Assembly (NCBI RefSeq): GCF_022436485.1
Contig: NZ_JAKUDO010000001.1
Span: 2,108,001 to 2,172,000 of the forward strand
DNA: 64,000 nt
Origin: Agrococcus sp. ARC_14
Lineage (GTDB): Bacteria > Actinomycetota > Actinomycetes > Actinomycetales > Microbacteriaceae
Reading direction: 5' to 3'
A model generated the notes under the pieces. That model was not told where the DNA came from. It did no database searches and was given only the letters and a program-made list of their open reading frames with translations. This document shows positions 60,628-64,000 of this stretch, piece by piece. How positions within the stretch are numbered: position 1 is the stretch's first letter; the number at the start of each line of letters is the position of its first letter. A program made the translations under genes and the position numbers.

Positions 60628-61482
60628 CTACCGCGTCGAGGCGAGCAGCGTCGCGACGGCCTGCGCGGGCGCGCCCCGGTGCAGCACGGCGACGAGCAGC
60701 GCGTCGAGCGCGGCCGCTTCGACCACGAGCACCGCTGCAGCCGAGCGCAGCACAACGGCACCATCATCGCCCGCGCCCAGCACCCCGGCATCGGTCCTCA
60801 CGCCCTCGCAGGCCGCGCCGAGCGCCTGCAGCGCCTCGAGCGCGTCGGTCGCGGCCAGCGCCGAGGGATAGCGCAGCACCACGAGCTCGAAGGGGCCGCC
60901 CGGTGCGGGATCGGCGGTGAACGTCATGGCTGCGGCGTCGATCGCCGCGCCGTCGACAGCGTCGGGATCGCCGCACGCGGGATCCGACTGCCGCGCGGCC
61001 GCCACGTGCGCGATGGCCAGCGCCGGGTCGACGCGCAGGGGTGGGGCGAACTCCGACCACTCGGCGCGCTGCTCGCCGTCGTCGCCGCGCCACGTCAGGG
61101 ACGGCAGCTCGGCGGCGGCGGGCAGCAGCGCGATGAGGCTCGCCGGCAGCGTCGGAGGGGGCGAGGTCGTGGGCGTCGGCGGGCTCGACACGGGGCTCGG
61201 CGCTGGCGTCGGGCTCGGATGCTCGGATGCGGTGGTGACGGACGGCGGCACGTACGGCCCCTGCACGGTCGGCACCGCCGGCTCGGGCACCTCGATCGGC
61301 GGCGACAGCGGCTGCAGCACCACACCGGGCGGCGGGGCGACGACCGCGACCTGCGGATCCGGCGAAGGGGGCGGGGACGCCGGCGGTGTCTCCGGCGGGC
61401 CCGACACGAGGCCGCAGCCGACCATCGTCGCGACCGTCACTGCTGCCGCGGCGACCGTGACCATCCGAGGTCCGCGCCTCAT
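60628..61482 (-). CDS. Putative lipoprotein with long proline-rich linker
   Basis: A 284-residue product with a signal ending in MVGC (acylated cysteine about residue 23), a Pro/Thr/Ser-rich linker from about 27 to 115, and a compact C-terminal domain of about 165 residues with two cysteines. The linker resembles cell-wall-spanning spacers. It is convergent with pabC at a 4-bp gap. Function unknown. Confidence 0.75.
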   Translation of the reverse strand: MRRGPRMVTVAAAAVTVATMVGCGLVSGPPETPPASPPPSPDPQVAVVAPPPGVVLQPLSPPIEVPEPAVPTVQGPYVPPSVTTASEHPSPTPAPSPVSSPPTPTTSPPPTLPASLIALLPAAAELPSLTWRGDDGEQRAEWSEFAPPLRVDPALAIAHVAAARQSDPACGDPDAVDGAAIDAAAMTFTADPAPGGPFELVVLRYPSALAATDALEALQALGAACEGVRTDAGVLGAGDDGAVVLRSAAAVLVVEAAALDALLVAVLHRGAPAQAVATLLASTR

Positions 61483-61530
61483 GGCCCCATGATCCGCCCG
61501 CCGGGGCGTCGTTCGAGTGAGGCGCGGCGA

Positions 61531-62130
61531 TCAGAGCGCCGGATCGTTGCCCATTCGTGATGCTGCGGCGAGCGGCTCGATCGCGGCGCGCACGGCCGTC
61601 GCCGCTGCGGCGCGCGCGGGGGTGCGCGTCCAGGCGACCAGCGCAGCGCATGCCGCGGCGACGATCGCGACCGGCGCCACCGCCGCATCCGTCGACTCCG
61701 GCAGCGCATCGCGCTCCAGCGCCAGCGCGAGCGCAGCTCGGTCGATGAGCGGCTGCAGGCGCGCGGGCGCGCCGTCGCGCAGCGCCTCCACCGCTCCCAT
61801 CGCCTGCGCGTCGCGCAGCGCGGCCGGCGGCGTCGTGCCCCAGGGCTCGACCGCGCATGCGATGGCGTCGACGAGCCGGCGCAGCGCATCCCCCTCCCCG
61901 GTGGCGACAGCGTCGCCGGCCAGCGCGATCGCCGCGTCGAGCCCCACCCAGAGGGCGTCGGCCTTCGAGTCGCAGTAGGAGAAGACGGTGCCGCGCGAGA
62001 CGCCGGCGCGACGAGCGATGTCGTCGACGCTCACCGCCTCGAAGCCGTGCTCGAGGAAGAGCTCGAGCGCAGCCTCGTGGATCGTCGCGGCGCTCGACGC
62101 GCGCGGCCGACCCGGTCCTCTCGATGCCAT
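61531..62130 (-). CDS. TetR-family transcriptional regulator
   Basis: The 199-residue protein has a basic N-terminus (RGPGRPRAS), the helix-turn-helix VSVDDIARRAGVSRGTVFSYCDSK (about 33-56) and a helical C-terminal domain. AGGAGG precedes the ATG at 62130. It is divergent from an MHS transporter gene over 77 bp and is the likely regulator of it. The gap is unusually AT-rich (TATTG appears twice), which could mark the operator. Confidence 0.9.
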   Translation of the reverse strand: MASRGPGRPRASSAATIHEAALELFLEHGFEAVSVDDIARRAGVSRGTVFSYCDSKADALWVGLDAAIALAGDAVATGEGDALRRLVDAIACAVEPWGTTPPAALRDAQAMGAVEALRDGAPARLQPLIDRAALALALERDALPESTDAAVAPVAIVAAACAALVAWTRTPARAAAATAVRAAIEPLAAASRMGNDPAL

Positions 62131-62207
62131 GGGAATCCCTCCTGCGGACTATTGTTGCACTCGGTATTGATATCTGCGCCGACACCGGCACCCGCTGAGG
62201 AGCACCC

Positions 62208-63560
62208 GTGACCACCCATACTGCGCCCGTCCCAGAGCGGCCGCACACCGCGACCCGCCGGGTCGCCGCCGCCGCGACCGTCGGCACCGCGCTCGAGTCC
62301 TACGACTTCTACACCTACTCCTACTTCGCCGCGTTCTTCGCCGGCCCCTTCTTCTTCTCGTCGCTCGGCACCACGGGAGCGCTGCTCGCCTCGTTCGCGA
62401 CCATCGGCATCGCGTTCGTCGTGCGCCCGATCGGCGCCGTGCTCTTCGGCCACCTCGGCGACCGCATGGGGCGCCGCTCGACGCTCCTCATCACGATCAC
62501 GCTCATGGGCGTCGCGACCGGGCTCGTCGGCCTGCTGCCCACCGGCGAGGGCTGGGCCATGTTCGGGGCCGTCGCGCTCGTGCTGCTGCGCATCGTGCAG
62601 GGCCTCTCGCTCGGCGGCGAGTGGGGTGGCGCGGTGCTGCTCGCGACCGAGCACTCCGATGCCCGCAGACGACCCTTCTTCGCCTCCCTGCCGCAGCTCG
62701 GCTCCCCCATCGGCTCGGTCGCCGCCGGCGGGCTCATGCTCGCGATGTTCTTCGGCCTCGGCCCCGAGGCGATGGCGGCGTGGGGCTGGCGCATCCCGTT
62801 CCTGCTCGCCATCCCGCTCATCGCGATCTCGCTCTACCTGCGCTGGTCGATCGACGAGACGCCGGTGTTCAAGGAGCTCGCCGCATCCGGCCAGCGCGAG
62901 AAGAACCCCGTCTGGGCAGCCATCCGCACCCAGCCCGCCGCCTTCGGCGTCGCGATCCTGGTCGCGCTGCTGGGCATCGGCTCCTACTCGCTCATGAACA
63001 CCTACACGATGGGCTACGGGGTCACGGCGCTCGGCTTCGACGAGATGCAGCTGCTCACCGCCGCGACCATCGGCGGGCTGCTGCAGTTCGTCACGGTGCC
63101 CTTCTTCGGCTGGCTCGCGACCCGCGTCGGCTCTGCCCGCGTCGTGGGGCTGGGCGCCATCGGCACGCTGCTGATCGCGTTCCCGGTCTACTGGCTGCTC
63201 GGCGACGCCACCTTCGGCGTGCTCGTCACGCTCATGATCGTGGGCGGCATCCTGCCCACCGCGTCGTGGGCCGCACTGGGCGGCACGATGCAGGAGCTCT
63301 TCCGCGGCCGTCACGCCTACTCGGCGCTCTCGGTCGCCTATGCGCTCGCCGCGGTGCTCTCGGGCTTCATCCCCTACCTGACGGCCGAGCTCGGCGTGCT
63401 GACGGGCGGCGCCTGGTGGCACCCCGGCGTCGTGCTCGCCGTGCTGTCGGCACTGACGCTCGTCGGCGCCGTGATGGCGCAGCGGATGCGTCGCTTCGGC
63501 GACGAGGACATCGACGCCGCGCAGGCGGTCACCCGGGAGCTCGTGCCCGAGCCGGTCTGA
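62208..63560 (+). CDS. MHS-family MFS transporter (metabolite:H+ symporter)
   Basis: The 450-residue protein has about 12 helices and the MFS/MHS signature GHLGDRMGRRSTLLITITLMG after helix 2, the early LESYDFYTYSYFAAFFAG and the central QGLSLGGEWGGAVLLATEH, all typical of ShiA/ProP-like symporters. It starts at GTG 62208 with GAGGAG upstream. It would import an organic acid or osmolyte with protons. Substrate unknown. Confidence 0.93.
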   Translation: MTTHTAPVPERPHTATRRVAAAATVGTALESYDFYTYSYFAAFFAGPFFFSSLGTTGALLASFATIGIAFVVRPIGAVLFGHLGDRMGRRSTLLITITLMGVATGLVGLLPTGEGWAMFGAVALVLLRIVQGLSLGGEWGGAVLLATEHSDARRRPFFASLPQLGSPIGSVAAGGLMLAMFFGLGPEAMAAWGWRIPFLLAIPLIAISLYLRWSIDETPVFKELAASGQREKNPVWAAIRTQPAAFGVAILVALLGIGSYSLMNTYTMGYGVTALGFDEMQLLTAATIGGLLQFVTVPFFGWLATRVGSARVVGLGAIGTLLIAFPVYWLLGDATFGVLVTLMIVGGILPTASWAALGGTMQELFRGRHAYSALSVAYALAAVLSGFIPYLTAELGVLTGGAWWHPGVVLAVLSALTLVGAVMAQRMRRFGDEDIDAAQAVTRELVPEPV

Positions 63561-63593
63561 GCGCGCCGCCCCTCCACCCTCCGCCCCTCCACG

Positions 63594-63652
63594 CAGAGAT
63601 GTGGCGATGTGCTCCCGATCGCCCGATGAACGAGCACATCGCCACATCTCTG
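63594..63652. repeat. Long intergenic hairpin, family copy 2
   Basis: Perfect 21-bp arms (63594-63614 and 63632-63652) flank a 17-base loop. The arm opens CAGAGATGTGGCGATGTGCTC (split: CAGAGATGTG, GCGATGTGCTC) and the loop ends in GATGAAC. It lies between the MHS transporter stop and the YigZ start. It shares the outer arm CAGAGATGTGRCGAT and the GATGAACG motif with copy 1 at 50548-50606. Confidence 0.9.
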
Positions 63653-63674
63653 TCGCCAGGTGGAGGATGGGCGC

Positions 63675-64000
63675 ATGGCCAAGTCGACGATCGCGCGGCA
63701 CGCGAGCGCCGAGATGGAGATATCGCGCTCGCGCTTCGTGGCGACTGCGCACCGCATCGACTCGCTCGACGAGCTCGCCGAGCTCGTGCGCACGGCGCGC
63801 CGCGCGCATCCGGACGCCCGCCACGTCTGCAGCGCCGGCGTCGCGGGCGGCAACGGCGAGGCGAGCCGGTCGAACGACGACGGCGAGCCTGGCGGCACCG
63901 CCGGCGCACCGATCCTGTCGGCCATCGCGGGCCGTGACCTCACGGATGTCGCGGTGCTGGTCGTGCGCTGGTTCGGCGGCGTCAAGCTCGGCACCGGCGG
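63675..64000 (+). CDS. YigZ/IMPACT family protein (partial)
   Basis: The first 108 residues of a YigZ/IMPACT protein run off the window edge. Visible features are EISRSRFVATAHRIDS, DARHVCSAG, SNDDGEPGGTAGAPIL and VVRWFGGVKLGTGG, all typical of the N-terminal UPF0029 domain. GGTGGAGG precedes the ATG. The cellular role is unproved. Confidence 0.92.
   Translation, partial: MAKSTIARHASAEMEISRSRFVATAHRIDSLDELAELVRTARRAHPDARHVCSAGVAGGNGEASRSNDDGEPGGTAGAPILSAIAGRDLTDVAVLVVRWFGGVKLGTG

Overview
The window is 64 kb of very GC-rich DNA with dense, largely minus-strand genes, many ATGA/GTGA start-stop overlaps, and frequent GTG and a few TTG starts. Gene content and order (ileS-folC-DUF4233-ndk-rne-rplU-rpmA-obgE-proB-proA-nadD-rsfS, a DUF222/13E12 HNH gene, a translational ileS T-box, a mycobacterial-type branched-chain catabolic operon) point to an actinobacterium, most likely Microbacteriaceae (Agrococcus-like). 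That lineage call is inference from gene content; no phylogeny was run.

Layout. 1-5.1 kb: tail of an M1-type peptidase, a YtrA-type GntR/ABC exporter operon, an ABC1/UbiB kinase with a 4'-phosphopantetheinyl transferase, and a PadR regulator with a palindromic operator. 5.1-11.1 kb: DUF222 HNH nuclease, DHDPS-superfamily aldolase, zinc alcohol dehydrogenase, nitronate monooxygenase and an NAD-binding epimerase. 11.1-12.3 kb: an ECF sigma factor preceded by a membrane protein. 12.5-16.8 kb: a complete carbohydrate ABC importer (two permeases, lipoprotein, MsmK/UgpC ATPase). 16.9-23.3 kb is accessory in character: MmcQ/YjbR protein, CMD-domain protein, an AbrB-alpha/beta hydrolase operon, small membrane proteins, a TetR regulator with two operators facing a DoxX/PNPOx pair, then a decayed islet (remnants of an SDR and an MmcQ gene, a lower-GC orphan membrane gene and a 10-bp-periodic repeat) that ends at a tRNA-Ala(GGC).

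23.5-37.1 kb: TrkH/TrkA potassium uptake, a YibE/F membrane protein, and a tightly coupled operon for branched-chain keto-acid and acyl-CoA catabolism (bkdA, bkdB, bkdC, accD, accA, MaoC, CitE). It is divergent from an Lrp/AsnC regulator that has a leaderless-type promoter. The bkdC gene is split by a one-base deletion. A VOC protein follows the regulator.

37.1-56.1 kb is the conserved housekeeping core: rsfS, nadD, proA, GNAT, proB, obgE, rpmA, rplU, rne/rng, LysE exporter, VKOR, ndk, DUF4233, folC and ileS with its T-box. 56.1-59.2 kb holds a histidine kinase-response regulator-DUF4097-small membrane protein operon. 59.2-64 kb has two lipoproteins flanking pabC, a TetR/MHS-transporter divergent pair and the start of a YigZ/IMPACT gene.

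The most unusual non-genic signals are three intergenic repeat structures. The first is a 5-forward/3-inverted array of a 20-bp unit between convergent genes (45.5 kb). The second is a pair of related long hairpins, 13 kb apart (50.55 and 63.6 kb), that share arm sequence and a loop motif. The third is a decamer-phased repeat next to the tRNA islet (23.13 kb). A recurring TANNNT box 6-8 bases before start codons suggests several leaderless transcripts. I found no CRISPR array, transposase, prophage or recognisable defence locus.
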